Shown here: positions 10,800 to 20,212 of the stretch, in pieces
How positions within the stretch are numbered: position 1 is the first letter of the stretch
Layout of the letters: every line of letters starts with the position of its first letter
Assembly (NCBI GenBank): GCA_015501075.1
Contig: JADNYJ010000305.1
Location: 1 to 39,396 of the forward strand
DNA: 39,396 nt
Source of the DNA: Gymnopilus junonius
Taxonomy: Eukaryota; Basidiomycota; Agaricomycetes; Agaricales; Galerinaceae
Reading direction: 5' to 3'
The notes under the pieces: model-generated
What the model was told of the DNA's origin: nothing
Seen by the model: the letters and a program-made list of their open reading frames with translations, nothing else
The model's database searches: none
Program-made: the position numbers and the translations under genes

Positions 10800-11275
10800 A
10801 AAATAGGATACTGGACTTTCCAGCCCTTCAACGTCGTCCTTACAGACCTAACTTACGGCCAAAGGATCAGAACTCTCGTTTTGTTATGGGCCTTACCGGA
10901 GATGGGAAGGAAGATACCATTGGGCTCGGATCAGATGGCATGTATGTTTCTACCAGTAGGGAAATGGGACTTTCGCTGCTATCGATCGGGTACTCAATGA
11001 TTTTTGCACCAACGCTAGATGGTGCATTGATTGGCGCCTCAGATTAGTCGCTGATTTTACAGGCGATAGGCGTCCAGATATCGCAGGCATTCCAGGGTGG
11101 AAAAAAGGTGTTGAGTGAATTTGCCTGCAACCAATACTGGAATGAACTGATGATATTGGTAACACAAGTGTTTCTGTGAGCTTCAATGATGGGCAGAAAT
11201 GGGTAATATTTAACAAGTCACTTCCTTATCATTTTGAACTCGTTTATGGTTATCAACATGTTCAAGGTGTAAGTA
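10800..11275 (+). pseudogene. Relic of an FG-GAP/VCBS-repeat beta-propeller (PVL lectin-like) gene
   Basis: Translating the plus strand across frames recovers at least three repeat units of the fungal FG-GAP propeller type. About 10810-10850 reads WTFQPFNVVLTDLTYGQ. At 10878-10955 there is RFVMGLTGDGKEDTIGLG followed by DGMYVSTSR. After a frame change near 10958, about 10962-11110 reads NGTFAAIDRVLNDF and LVADFTGDRRPDIAGI, then stops. A third partial unit at about 11150-11265 contains GNTSVSVSFNDG. The D-x-T-G-D-G-x-x-D-I calcium-type loops are visible. In the intact family (Psathyrella velutina lectin and relatives) such units form a sugar-binding beta-propeller. Here there is no start codon, signal or uninterrupted frame, so it is a dead fragment, with the rest of the gene absent from the window. 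Confidence 0.6.
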
Positions 11276-11535
11276 AGTATTTAATTTTTAATACAAGACC
11301 CTGACCTCGCTCCGCTTCGGCCAAAGAACAAGTCCAAGTGCAATGAGAGGAACAAAAAGATGGGACAAAATGGGGGAGGAGCCAATAGACATACACGAAT
11401 TCGCGACATCTGCTTAAGAATATACTCAAGTATATTGAACCAAAATTGAAATAATCTGCATAACAAGCTAACCATGTTCACTTTGTCCTGAGTCTCTGAG
11501 TACATTGGTAAGTAAAGACGGCATAGTGAGAATCA

Positions 11536-13161
11536 TCATGCGGTATTCATGTTGCCAGCCTCATCCTCTCTTTCATCGTCATCCTCGCTTTCGTCGGAGT
11601 AGTTGTTGGTATCGACGGAATCGTCATCGTCATCATCATCATACTCTTCTTCACTCTCTCCCGGGTCATCTTCTCCCTCGTCTTCATCCTCATGAAATGA
11701 TATCAAATCTATTCCATACGGCTTTTCATTAATTGACCAGTTTATATCTATCTCCATGCCGGCTTCTAAAAGATATTTGATTCGGGCAAGGGCTGATTTG
11801 GGTATTTTATACAGATCATCTTCTTTATAGTCACGTTCTGGCTGATAATCGACGTAAAATTCAAAGTGGCGCAAAGGTCGTCGATGAGGGTTCTTCAGTT
11901 CCGAAAGAGGACCAAACATGTAACTGATGTCATTCCAAGAAAATCCGGGCCTTCGGGGCGCCTGAGGATCCCCATTGTTGAAATTAAATACACAGGTTAG
12001 AGACGTGAGGTTCGGGAGGAACACAGGCCGGTGGTCATCTTCGGCGGGAAAGGAGCGACACCAAGTCTCTGCCAAATACCTGAAAAATCTGCGTGGTTTG
12101 AAGTCGCAAATTTCTTGGGGAACAAGGTAGAGTGTCTCCAAAGAAGGAATGTCTTGCAGGAAGGAAACCATTTTTCTCCAACTGGGAAAGTAAGTATGGA
12201 CTAGTTTAAGTTCCTTCAAATGGCCGTCAGAACGCTGAATCAGGTCAGATAGTGCACGGCTTGGAAGTACGTGTATAGTAATGAAGGTCAATTTCTCGAT
12301 GGACGGAAAGTCGAGGCCGTCCAACAAGACATCCATGGCTTCGTCTTCGAACTGTCCAAACTTGATTTGAAAGTCATTAAGTCCGTGCTGGATAATGTTG
12401 TTGATAGGACTTGGGTCTACATTGACTGCACGCGAATAAGTGAAAGTCTTGATATTTGGGGCTCGTTTGAGGAGTTCAACCATTTCGTCGATGTCAATAT
12501 TCGCCACACCGATCGCTCTGACATTTTGCCAGTTGATGCGCACTGATTCCAAGCTGAAATGGGCCAGCTCGACATCGACGAGATTCGGAGATAAGGTAAA
12601 GTCCAAGTGGCTATAACCAGGAACAACGTCCTGACTATCGCCTTGAAGTCGCAGGGAATGAAGAGCAGGCATGGGCAAATTTCCAATCAAAAAAGGGAAG
12701 AAGGAAGACGGAAGCCACGAGATATTGAGAGAATCCCAGCGGGAGGAGTGATGTTGGATAATATCGCCAACCTTGTTCAAGACATTGAGAGATGAGCTAA
12801 GAGATGCCGCTCGATACTGCGCTGAGTCGTTTACGCATACATGGATTGTCAAAGGCAAGGAACGTGATCTATCCACGCATTCTCTGGCAAATAAAATGGC
12901 TGTCGCAATGTGTGGAGAATCAAGCATGATGAAAATGAAGGTCCACAATCTGGAAGTTGACTGCGCGATATGCCTCCAGCGTCGACATGTACCGCTCACC
13001 CGCAATGGTGTCGTGGCTCTTTCTTGCAGATATTTCGATGGATATCCTTCTCCGTACTCTTCGGGGTCGAAGAAAAAGGAGATGTATGGGATACTGAACT
13101 CAAAGATGGTGGACATTATGTCTCCAGACAGTCGGGTCGTAAAATCACGACGACGATCCAT
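11536..13161 (-). CDS. F-box/leucine-rich-repeat-like protein with acidic tail
   Basis: A single-exon gene of 541 aa. The N-terminus has a divergent F-box followed by LRVSGTCRRWRHIAQSTSRLW (residues ~48-68), the agaric F-box signature in which cysteine/arginine/tryptophan residues precede a leucine-rich region. Irregular LRR-like segments follow (ALHSLRLQGD, LKELKLVHTYFPSW, SLETLYL, LPNLTSLTCVF). The last ~70 residues are strongly acidic, with a run of eight Asp. The family usually acts as substrate receptor in SCF ubiquitin ligases; the target is unknown. I start at 13161 (MDRRRDFTTRL) rather than the upstream in-frame ATG at 13203 because the paralogue at 38303 starts at the equivalent Met. 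The frame has no breaks, unlike that paralogue. Confidence 0.85.
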   Translation of the reverse strand: MDRRRDFTTRLSGDIMSTIFEFSIPYISFFFDPEEYGEGYPSKYLQERATTPLRVSGTCRRWRHIAQSTSRLWTFIFIMLDSPHIATAILFARECVDRSRSLPLTIHVCVNDSAQYRAASLSSSLNVLNKVGDIIQHHSSRWDSLNISWLPSSFFPFLIGNLPMPALHSLRLQGDSQDVVPGYSHLDFTLSPNLVDVELAHFSLESVRINWQNVRAIGVANIDIDEMVELLKRAPNIKTFTYSRAVNVDPSPINNIIQHGLNDFQIKFGQFEDEAMDVLLDGLDFPSIEKLTFITIHVLPSRALSDLIQRSDGHLKELKLVHTYFPSWRKMVSFLQDIPSLETLYLVPQEICDFKPRRFFRYLAETWCRSFPAEDDHRPVFLPNLTSLTCVFNFNNGDPQAPRRPGFSWNDISYMFGPLSELKNPHRRPLRHFEFYVDYQPERDYKEDDLYKIPKSALARIKYLLEAGMEIDINWSINEKPYGIDLISFHEDEDEGEDDPGESEEEYDDDDDDDSVDTNNYSDESEDDDEREDEAGNMNTA

Positions 13162-13713
13162 CACGATCCTTCGTTCCGAATAAGGTGTCCCCCAAAACCC
13201 CAAAATATAGGTGTACGAGGAAAAGAGGGACAGTTGAGGCCAATAATAACCTGCTGATAGAGGTTGTCAGCAGAAGGTACACCCTCTAGATAGTCTGTTA
13301 ATCAAGATCCAAATTAATCCCAGAATCCACGTTGATGAATTGATTCAGTGCTTACCTGCTCTGTGACGTAAAGCCTCGTCCACAAGTGTAGCTTGAAAGT
13401 GGGAGGATTTGGGCCGAAGGAACAGAGCAAAAGGTCAATTTGAAGCTCGTTGGCGATTCTGACGAGTCGAGACTTTATATTTCAAGTGGAGGGTCTTATC
13501 GATCAATTATCGATTTTCCAAAATCGTGTTTTGTCGGAAGATTTTCTGCTACTACTCCCTATATGGAAGCCTTCCAACTTTCCAAGAGCCACTTTATTCT
13601 CACCGGCGAACCTGTAACGTGTTGAGGAATCATGCTTACATTTGAAAACCAGCTGCACGTAGAAAACACAAGTCAAGAATTTAAACGGCGAGTCGGAGTG
13701 AAAATTCATCGAC
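13162..13713. other. Intergenic region between F-box gene and transposon
   Basis: About 550 bp upstream of the minus-strand F-box gene, ending at the target-site duplication of the 978-bp element. Short ORFs (13440-13625 plus, 13503-13796 minus) overlap each other and the element boundary and look random. It is presumably the F-box promoter; no motif stands out. Confidence 0.5.
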
Positions 13714-13721
13714 ATCACGCG

Positions 13722-13754
13722 AGGACCCCTGAAAGTAGTAGGAGAGCCCTGAGC
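13722..13754 (+). repeat. Left terminal inverted repeat of the 978-bp element
   Basis: Begins AGGACCCCTGAAAGTAGTAG and ends CCTGAGC. It pairs with 14667-14699 read on the other strand, with four mismatches and no gap. Confidence 0.88.
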
Positions 13755-13760
13755 AAAAGT

Positions 13761-13902
13761 TTGGATAAAAATTGAAGATTTTTCGGCCAAAGCCACAGCT
13801 ATGCGGATAAAAATCAGCCATTTTGGCCCAAAATGCGTGATCCGGTCGTGCGGATAAAAATGGGCTCCGGCTCGGGTGGCCTAAGTCAGGTGCGGATAAA
13901 AA
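13761..13902 (+). repeat. Left subterminal repeat block (GCGGATAAAAAT motifs)
   Basis: Four copies of a GGATAAAAA core at about 13763, 13805, 13852 and 13894, mostly preceded by TGC. A CATTTTG-gcc-CAAAATG hairpin lies at about 13819-13835. Subterminal repeats in DNA transposons commonly bind transposase; that role is inferred here. Confidence 0.75.
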
Positions 13903-13975
13903 GCCAGTCCTGATGAGTCGAACGCTCGAACCCAGATGTCTCAACGCATTTCCAACTAAGCTATGTAGCTTCGTG
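13898..13975 (-). other. tRNA-like Pol III promoter relic inside the transposon
   Basis: On the minus strand, 13963-13952 reads TAGCTTAGTTGG, a perfect tRNA A-box. About 18 nt later (13934-13924) comes GGGTTCGAGC, a good B-box core. A T5 run at 13902-13898, a possible Pol III terminator, closes a unit of about 75 nt. The A-to-B distance is shorter than in a normal tRNA and the T-arm and acceptor stem do not pair well. This is therefore a degenerate tRNA or SINE-type head, not a functional tRNA. Confidence 0.45.
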
Positions 13976-14126
13976 TTATTTTCAATAAGCATGCACTGCG
14001 TAGTGTAGTAGAACACAGGTTACTCGAAATATGAAATTTTGGCTGATCGCACATCCTCGTGAAATTGCTATGCCCCCTGTCTGATCCCCATCTGCATATA
14101 CCATCCTATCCAATCCTACTGCTTCA

Positions 14127-14429
14127 ATGGCTGATTCTGACGTCCTCGGCTCACGTTTCTACGACAAACCACACGTGAGCCACCCCTTCCCTCAGCTGTA
14201 TTGCTTCGACATCATCCCATCCACACTTTTCCTTTGCACCCTGCACTCCTCACCCATTGCCGGACAATTAGGTCTCGAAGTTTGGTCTGAAGACATCACC
14301 CTCTTCAAAGCGCTCCGCAACAAGCAAGAAGAAATAGGAAAAGCAATCAAAGTATTTAATCAACAAAAGAAGACTTCAAATTCGGAGACCGTAGACGTCG
14401 ACGATGACGATGAAGATATTGATGGATAA
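14127..14429 (+). CDS. Small ORF carried inside the transposon (100 aa, unknown)
   Basis: An uninterrupted 100-codon frame starting MADSDVLGSRFYDKPH. It has a plausible helical segment (LEVWSEDITLFKAL, then RNKQEEIGKAIKVFNQQKK) and an acidic end (VDVDDDDEDIDG). The middle (about 14175-14272) is hydrophobic and less protein-like. It starts with GTGAGC and ends with a CAATTAG/GT acceptor, so it may be an intron of a captured host gene, but splicing there puts the second half out of frame. I do not recognise a family. It sits wholly between the two inverted repeats, so it is either transposon cargo or a transduced host fragment. No transposase motif is present. Confidence 0.4.
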   Translation: MADSDVLGSRFYDKPHVSHPFPQLYCFDIIPSTLFLCTLHSSPIAGQLGLEVWSEDITLFKALRNKQEEIGKAIKVFNQQKKTSNSETVDVDDDDEDIDG

Positions 14430-14566
14430 TCGATCTTATTCACGTTAATATGTCAATGTAGTCTTTCTAGATCCAATTTGAGCAGATTTGAGCTCGAAAA
14501 ACAGGCCCGCAAAGCGGGGAAGAAAAAAATTTACTTTATTTAGATTTTTTTAATGCCTGATCTACC

Positions 14567-14666
14567 GTGCGGATAAAAATGGGGTCCGGCCGAGGATTGA
14601 GGCCAAAAACGGATAAAAATCGCCCAAAGTCGTGCGGATAAAAATCGCCAAAATGTGGCCATTTTG
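14567..14666 (+). repeat. Right subterminal repeat block (GCGGATAAAAAT motifs)
   Basis: Three copies of the core at about 14571, 14611 and 14636, in the same orientation as the left block. A perfect CCAAAATG-tggc-CATTTTGG style hairpin lies at about 14649-14668. The stretch after the first copy (ATGGGGTCCGGC) resembles the left block at 13860-13871 (ATGGGCTCCGGC), so the two blocks are direct, not inverted, relatives. Confidence 0.72.
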
Positions 14667-14699
14667 GCTCAGGCCTCCTCTATTACTTTCAGGGGTCCT
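14667..14699 (-). repeat. Right terminal inverted repeat of the 978-bp element
   Basis: On the minus strand it begins AGGACCCCTGAAAGTAATAG and ends CCTGAGC. It matches the left repeat at 29 of 33 positions. Confidence 0.88.
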
Positions 14700-14707
14700 A
14701 TCACGCG

Positions 14708-15640
14708 TCACCTTTGAAACACAGTCACGTGCTGTCCCGTCATTGATCAATCGTGATACCACATCCAGAGCGTAAAAGCTTTTGTCAACTAAGAGTAGGC
14801 AAAAATTACTTATTACTTAGAAGAAGCGGTACAAGGCATAAATGAGGCGATGACTGGGGTCGTTGCTAGGACACGAAGGTAGAAAGTTGTTTTTACATAG
14901 ATTGTTTCGGTGTGGCCAAGGCGTGGCTCAAGCCCAAGTGTAGGCGGCTGTTAACTTCATGCACGTCAAAGTCACTTTAGTCCTGTATTTTCTGCTCAGA
15001 AACTCCCTTGCTCCTGCGCTACAGGAGTGTTGAAATAGAAAGTGGAGGAGCTGTAACGAAGACGACAGCACAACAAGAAACATGAGCCTGCCGTCGTAAG
15101 GCGTGCCGAAATACTTCCGAATGGAAAACCACTTAAAACAATTGTGACTTGGCGAGACAGTTGGGGACAACAAGAAAATATAAACAATTTTGAGAACAAG
15201 GAAAAGAAGCTCCCAACCCGCAGAGAGGGCCCCGAACACCCAACACTGCTTCACGTTGTAGCGCACACACGAAAATATGGAGAGCGGAAATCCGGAAAAG
15301 CACGTCCCTACGTGTTTCGGCTGTGAAGCTATGCCCACAAAACGCGTGGATGCAACATTTTTCTTCGTCTGTAGTCCAAACACAGTGGACACACACAGAG
15401 ACAATAAGGGTCGGATGACGGTGATATCCGAGATTGGCCAGGATTGTGTGGCAATTTGCGCCCGAAGCCTGGGTAAAAATGTCAATCAAGTGATGAAAAA
15501 CTAAAAACTATTTGATGAAAATCCATTGTTCGAGCGATTGAGACGAGTCATGTTTTGTAGTGCAGTAAAAGGCGTGAGGGAACCCCCTTGAGAGGCACTC
15601 GAGTGGCGTGGACAACACGTTGCCCCGGAATTACGGCCGG
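14708..15640. other. Intergenic region right of the transposon
   Basis: About 930 bp. The longest open frame, 14928-15485 on the minus strand, has hydrophobic, cysteine-rich composition without splice signals or family motifs, and a second frame overlaps it. I do not accept it as a gene. The right end is the promoter of the gene starting at 15749. Confidence 0.5.
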
Positions 15641-15643
15641 GTT

Positions 15644-15650
15644 TATAAAA
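15644..15650 (+). promoter_or_regulatory. TATA box of the 15749 gene
   Basis: TATAAAA followed by GGGG, 99 bp upstream of the start codon. It is the clearest core-promoter element in the window; a pyrimidine-rich stretch (TTCCCTTTCTTTCTTC, about 15668-15683) follows and may hold the transcription start. Confidence 0.65.
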
Positions 15651-15748
15651 GGGGTGTGTGGACGGAATTCCCTTTCTTTCTTCGCCCCCCGCACAATAAC
15701 TCCACCATCCCCACCCCGTTTTCAACAACCAAATATCCCTGCGCTATT

Positions 15749-17923
15749 ATGACCGACAATTACGGTTTCACGTATACTGATTATTACCTCCAGATGTCAT
15801 TTGAGATGGAAGGTAAACGTTGAGCCACACTTTCCGTTGTCCTGCGTTATTCACGCATTACTGCTCAGCTCTTCAGGCCTTCGAAAGCCAGCCTTTCTCC
15901 CCTATTGCGAGCAATGAGGCTGTAGCAGACTTGTTCATTCCAAAGCGCTCACCACAGTTGCTGTCTGTCGAGGAGCTAGGCCACGAACAGTCAATTCAGT
16001 CGGTGTCTGAGCAAGAACCACACACCATCCCTGCCATCATCGACTACTCGGCCTTGATGGCCGAATTCCAGAAATATTGGGAGCTTTCGTCACCAACCTA
16101 TCCTGCTCCTCGTTCCTCTCCGTCTTCTCCATCTTCCTCTTCTCCACTGAGCGAGACCGAGCGAATAATGCTTGATATGCTGAAATCGATGCGCACTCTG
16201 GAGAAAATCGAACGAGAAAAGAGGATTTTGAACTCGGCCATGCAAGCGCCCGTCGCATTCCCTGGCGAGTACCCCACTGACAACAATTTCGGACCACTGC
16301 CCTATTTCTGGGCTTCTTCTCCCTCGGCTTTTTCTCCATTGCACTGTCCTCCATCCCTCTCGTCGCCCTCCTCTCCTTCACCTACCGCTTCCTGCCCTTC
16401 TGGATCGCCTGACAATAATTTCAGCCAGTTTTCGTACTTGTCTTCTTCTTCTTCCTCGGGATCATCTCCAGCATCCTCCTCTTTTCCCCCGTCATCGTCT
16501 CCTTCCGCTGGTTCTTATACTTCTTCCACCTCTGGATCGCCCCCAGCATCGGCATTTACGCCAACGCCGCAAACTGTACAGTACACATCTTCTCTACCTT
16601 TTTCTTCCGGAACAATGAACCCCGCTGATATGTTCATTCATCCCGTAACAATGCACGGTCCATCCTTCAACACTCATCAACCAATTCACAACTTCGCTCC
16701 CCATACTGCTCCCTCATACCCAATGAACGTGGGATACGGCTACACCTCAGCTCCTGCAGCCTCGATGCCACACACCCAAACCCCAATGGGCGGTAACGTT
16801 GAAAATTACAACAACAGGAACTATAATTACGGGGGGAACACCATCATGAACACCGGCGTTTACTCCACAGGCTATTACCCCCAGGACCCTCGGGCAGGTA
16901 CTTGCTTTCTAGCTGCACAAGTAAAATAAAGATGCTGATAACTTCTTTAACGTATTAGTCGCCGCAAACGTCGGTCAACATTACCCTGTCCCAACACCAC
17001 CCCCTCATCCAATGCACCAGCAATCCCACTTCACTGCGCCAGAAAGAACCGAGTCCAAGGACTACGATTATCTGCAGCCCCGAAACCCTGAACAACGTCG
17101 ACTTCGACAGTTGCGCCCTCGATCATCCGACATATTGTCAACTGCTAATCACCATGCGGGCCCTTCCTCCACCTCCTTTGCCACCACACAGCACAACTAC
17201 GGGGGATATTGCATTCCACCGCAGCACCAGAACCCTCCTCTTCGCCAAGCAGGTCCTCGATCGGGTAGATACGAGCCCTATGAAAGGCCCAGGACCAAGG
17301 ATCGGGGAAGGCATGCACAAGTCCAACCACTCCCCTCGCCAAAACGCAGGGGATCACACATCCAGCACCAGACAACACACAGTTCCGTTCTCCACTATGG
17401 AGAGATGGAACCACGGCATAACATTAGATTTGACCGCCGCAACAGAGCCGGATCAGATTCATGCTCCAAAGAGTCCTTTGTTGAGCCAAATTGTTCATAC
17501 TCATCGCAGCCCGGTCAAAGGTAAGTCATACTAGGCTCCGTCTCTCGAGATCAGAGACTGAAATATTTATTTCACTACAGCGGGCCGCAGGAATCGCAGG
17601 CAATCACCCCCTGCAGACGTCCATCCAAGCCATCCAATACAGGCGAATTAGAATGGAGGGCGGAGAATATGATCGTAACACCTCCAGCCCGTGAGGAAGT
17701 CGAACAAGAGCAGAAATTGACCGACGTGAGGCGCACCAACTGTACAGGAAGACGGGAGAAGAAGAAGAAGACCGGTGCAGTGATGAGGAACGAGCGTGCA
17801 GGGGATAATTTTGTTACGGTCAGCGGGAGAGTTATGTGAGTAATTGAAATTTGGATGCTTAACCTTCTAGATGTACTGATACTGGGTCATATTCTTTGCA
17901 GCCCTGACGAAGGGCAACATTGA
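15749..17923 (+). CDS. Ser/Pro-rich hypothetical protein, 643 aa, five exons
   Basis: Exons 15749-15812, 15869-16897, 16959-17520, 17581-17835 and 17902-17923 sum to 1932 nt (643 aa). The family is not recognised. The N-terminus MTDNYGFTYTDYYLQMSFEME joins ALQAFESQPFSP through an internal acceptor at 15868. A short helical segment (TERIMLDMLKSMRTLEKIEREK) is the only likely folded part. A long S/P tract, an N/Y/G/M-rich region (NVENYNNRNYNYGG), a Q/H/P/R-rich region and a basic stretch (GRREKKKKTGAV) follow, ending GRVIPDEGQH. The composition suggests a nuclear or RNA-granule regulator, but this is a guess. A strong TATA box lies upstream. The last coding exon is only 22 nt. Confidence 0.75.
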
Positions 17924-19049
17924 GAGGATGGCTGGCATCTGTTTCGAGACGAGAGGAGGTGGATGGAAGATAAAACTTCTTCGCATCCATATCAGTATCG
18001 GTCCGTGGGAACATCTCCCAGGACGATCAGATGAGCTGTCTGCATGAGTAATCAACGTTGTCTTTTTCCCTTTCTCTCTCTTTCTTTCTCTCTCATGTAC
18101 TTGTATCGTGCGTTTCGCTGTCTTTCTTTCTTGCTGAATTCTGTATCTATATTTCTCATATCGTGTACGCAAAGAAATTGTGCTTCTTTTTTGGCTTTGT
18201 TTTGTGTTAAAACTTAAATATCCAGTTCTCCTTCAGAGTTCTTCTTGTATTTTGTTTTGATAGGGTCAGAATAAAGAGATACGCGACATCAATATCATAG
18301 TCATTCAAGTTCCGGGAGGTCGACCTCTCTGAACACGCATTTGCAAGAAAGTGATTGCAGACATGACGAGTCCGAAGTCTAGACTCAGCGGGAGGCCAAT
18401 TTAGACTCCGGTTGAATCCTAGAGCTCGACACTTGGAGCACCTTCCTATCCACAACTACCAGAGCCTACGATGTTGGCTCTGAACTAGCAACGATATTTA
18501 TCTGCACTTCCTGCCGTTTCTCTTTACTCTGTTGGATTACGGAACTTTCAAAAATCGGAACCGTATTCTCTTTGAGAGATGCCATCGCAACTCGGGACGC
18601 CAGTCACTACTGTTCAATAACTTCGAATCTTCGATTTAAATTTTCTCTTGTTTTCAAGCTATGCTTTCTACTGGAAAATGTCGGGGAGACTCTGGTTTCC
18701 ATTTCCTATTCCTGCATGCAACCTTTTCTTCCGCACTCAACGGCACTGCTTCCCGAGCAGTTCCGATTTCAAATAAAGGGCAAAGGTCGGGGGTACTGGT
18801 CGGCAAAGGCTAGGCGAAACTGGTTTCCATTCCTGTAACTTCGAGTCTTTTAATGTTGTTCACAAAGAGTTTTCAACGGTTATCGACAAAGGCTGAGATG
18901 AATCCGCCATAGTACACTTGCCTTTGCTGCCTCTGGGTTTCGTCCTCTTTGATGCGTTTGACAAAGAGTGTACGGGTTTTTAAACTGGCCACATTCCAGT
19001 TTCTCTGCACTTCTCTACCGCTACCCTTGTCGTTCACAGTTCTCTAGTT
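17924..19049. other. Intergenic region
   Basis: About 1.1 kb between two same-strand genes. It contains a pyrimidine tract (about 18061-18093, CT-rich) in the probable 3' UTR of the upstream gene. The rest holds the promoter of the 19050 gene. Short ORFs (18207-18455 minus, 18572-18838 plus) lack support. Confidence 0.5.
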
Positions 19050-20212
19050 ATGTCGCCCCATTCGTCCCGGACGGATAACAATGACTTCAGTAGTAACCTC
19101 CAGAGGCCTCGAGCGCCAGCGATTCGGGATCTGGACTTCCAAGAACCATCGGAGCATGACGTGCAATATCCCATGTATCCATTCGATCTCAGTGCGACAC
19201 AGTTGAAAAGTAATCAATACCAGACAGGGCAGCCCACTTTTCAACAACACTAAGCACCTTCTTTTTATGATTCACATCCAGAAACATCAACTTACTCCCA
19301 ATCTCAGTATATTGTCCCAGACCAATCGCCTTCTACGAGCCATCAGCCTCCCCACAACTTCGAGTACCGAACTTTTCAAGTCTCGGCTCAGCCACCAATT
19401 TCCACCCTAGGTCCTGCATCTACTTCTGCCACCAAGGGAGACGCTCGCCAATATCAGCGTGTTATCGACCCGTGCCAGGTCGTTTCCTCCTCCCAATTTG
19501 ACATTATGAACAAATTTGGATTAAAAATGCAGCAACCCACCCAACCTAGCGACAAATCATTTGAGCCCGGTGAATCCTTGATACTTCCACGCGCACCAGG
19601 CCTAGGGCCGGATATTTCGCGGGACGGGATGGCAATGATGACGGTCCCTCGGCTGCCTGAAATTTCGAGCAAAGACCTCTTTCACGTTATCAAGTTTTCT
19701 GTCAACGGAATGCCTGGCCCGTATATTCATGAATTGGCTCGGGATACGGTTAGAGTTGATGTAGCTAATGACCGCGTCTTTGAGGCTTTTGAGTGGAAGA
19801 CCATCAAATTCCAAATTTCCGTTAGTCCGTGGATAGATTGTTACTTTCAAATTACTAACATTCATTATTGTCAGTGGCCTGGTTTCGACTTCAAGGGGCG
19901 TCGGTTGAACGTCCAAGATATGAATGGTCAACCTATGTGTCGAGATGAGTTAGCAAGCATCATTGCCTCGCAGATTTATCAGTTTCTGTGGGATGTGCAG
20001 CATGGTAAAATCACTGTAAGTACTACCAGTGCCTATTGGTCCAATATACCATTCTAATCCTCCTTCGTATTTCACAGCAAGGGACCGCGATCGTCAAAGG
20101 AAAAGTGAGCAGATCATGGGATATCAAGAAGATCAATATTGGCCGTCTTCGTCTTCTCGCCATGAATTATTATCTCTCTGATTGGGTTCCCGTACTGGCT
20201 CTTGATAATTGA
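19050..20212 (+). CDS. Hypothetical Agaricomycete-type protein, 324 aa, four exons
   Basis: Exons 19050-19209, 19282-19820, 19875-20015 and 20078-20212 total 975 nt (324 aa). The first half (MSPHSSRTDNNDF to about residue 150) is polar and disordered, rich in Q/S/P. The second half looks folded: VIKFSVNGMPGPYIHELA, FEWKTIKFQISWPGFDFKGRRLNVQD, GQPMCRDELASIIASQIYQF, GTAIVKGKVSRSWDIKKI and LRLLAMNYYLSDWVPVLALDN. This pattern of a WPG(F/Y) strand followed by a helix is common in lineage-specific agaric proteins of unknown function. No catalytic motif, signal peptide or TM segment is seen. The splice sites are all canonical and the frame is intact. Confidence 0.78.

Larger units (their letters stand above)
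13714..14707. mobile_element. Complete non-autonomous DNA transposon, hAT-like or KDZ-like, with 8-bp TSD
   Basis: The element proper is 13722-14699 (978 bp). The octamer ATCACGCG lies immediately outside both ends (13714-13721 and 14700-14707), a perfect target-site duplication. The termini are 33-bp inverted repeats, 29 of 33 bases identical, beginning AGGACCCCTGAAAGTA. Inside are seven copies of a GCGGATAAAAAT-type subterminal motif, a hairpin near each end, a tRNA-like segment and a 100-codon ORF. There is no transposase, so it needs a partner in trans. Eight-bp duplications are typical of hAT and of Zisupton/KDZ elements; the latter are abundant in Agaricomycetes. I cannot separate the two from the ends alone. 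The preserved duplication and ends imply a fairly recent insertion. Confidence 0.85.

Noticed and set aside
14511..14523. CCCGC-aaa-GCGGG hairpin next to A/T runs as a terminator
   Set aside because: Intrinsic terminators of this kind are bacterial; in a fungal transposon it is more likely a chance palindrome.
14928..15485. 185-codon minus-strand ORF right of the transposon
   Set aside because: It has cysteine- and hydrophobic-rich random-like composition, an overlapping alternative frame of similar length, and no splice or family signals.
18061..18093. CT-rich tract as a microsatellite of interest
   Set aside because: Irregular pyrimidine tract in a probable 3' UTR, common in fungi.
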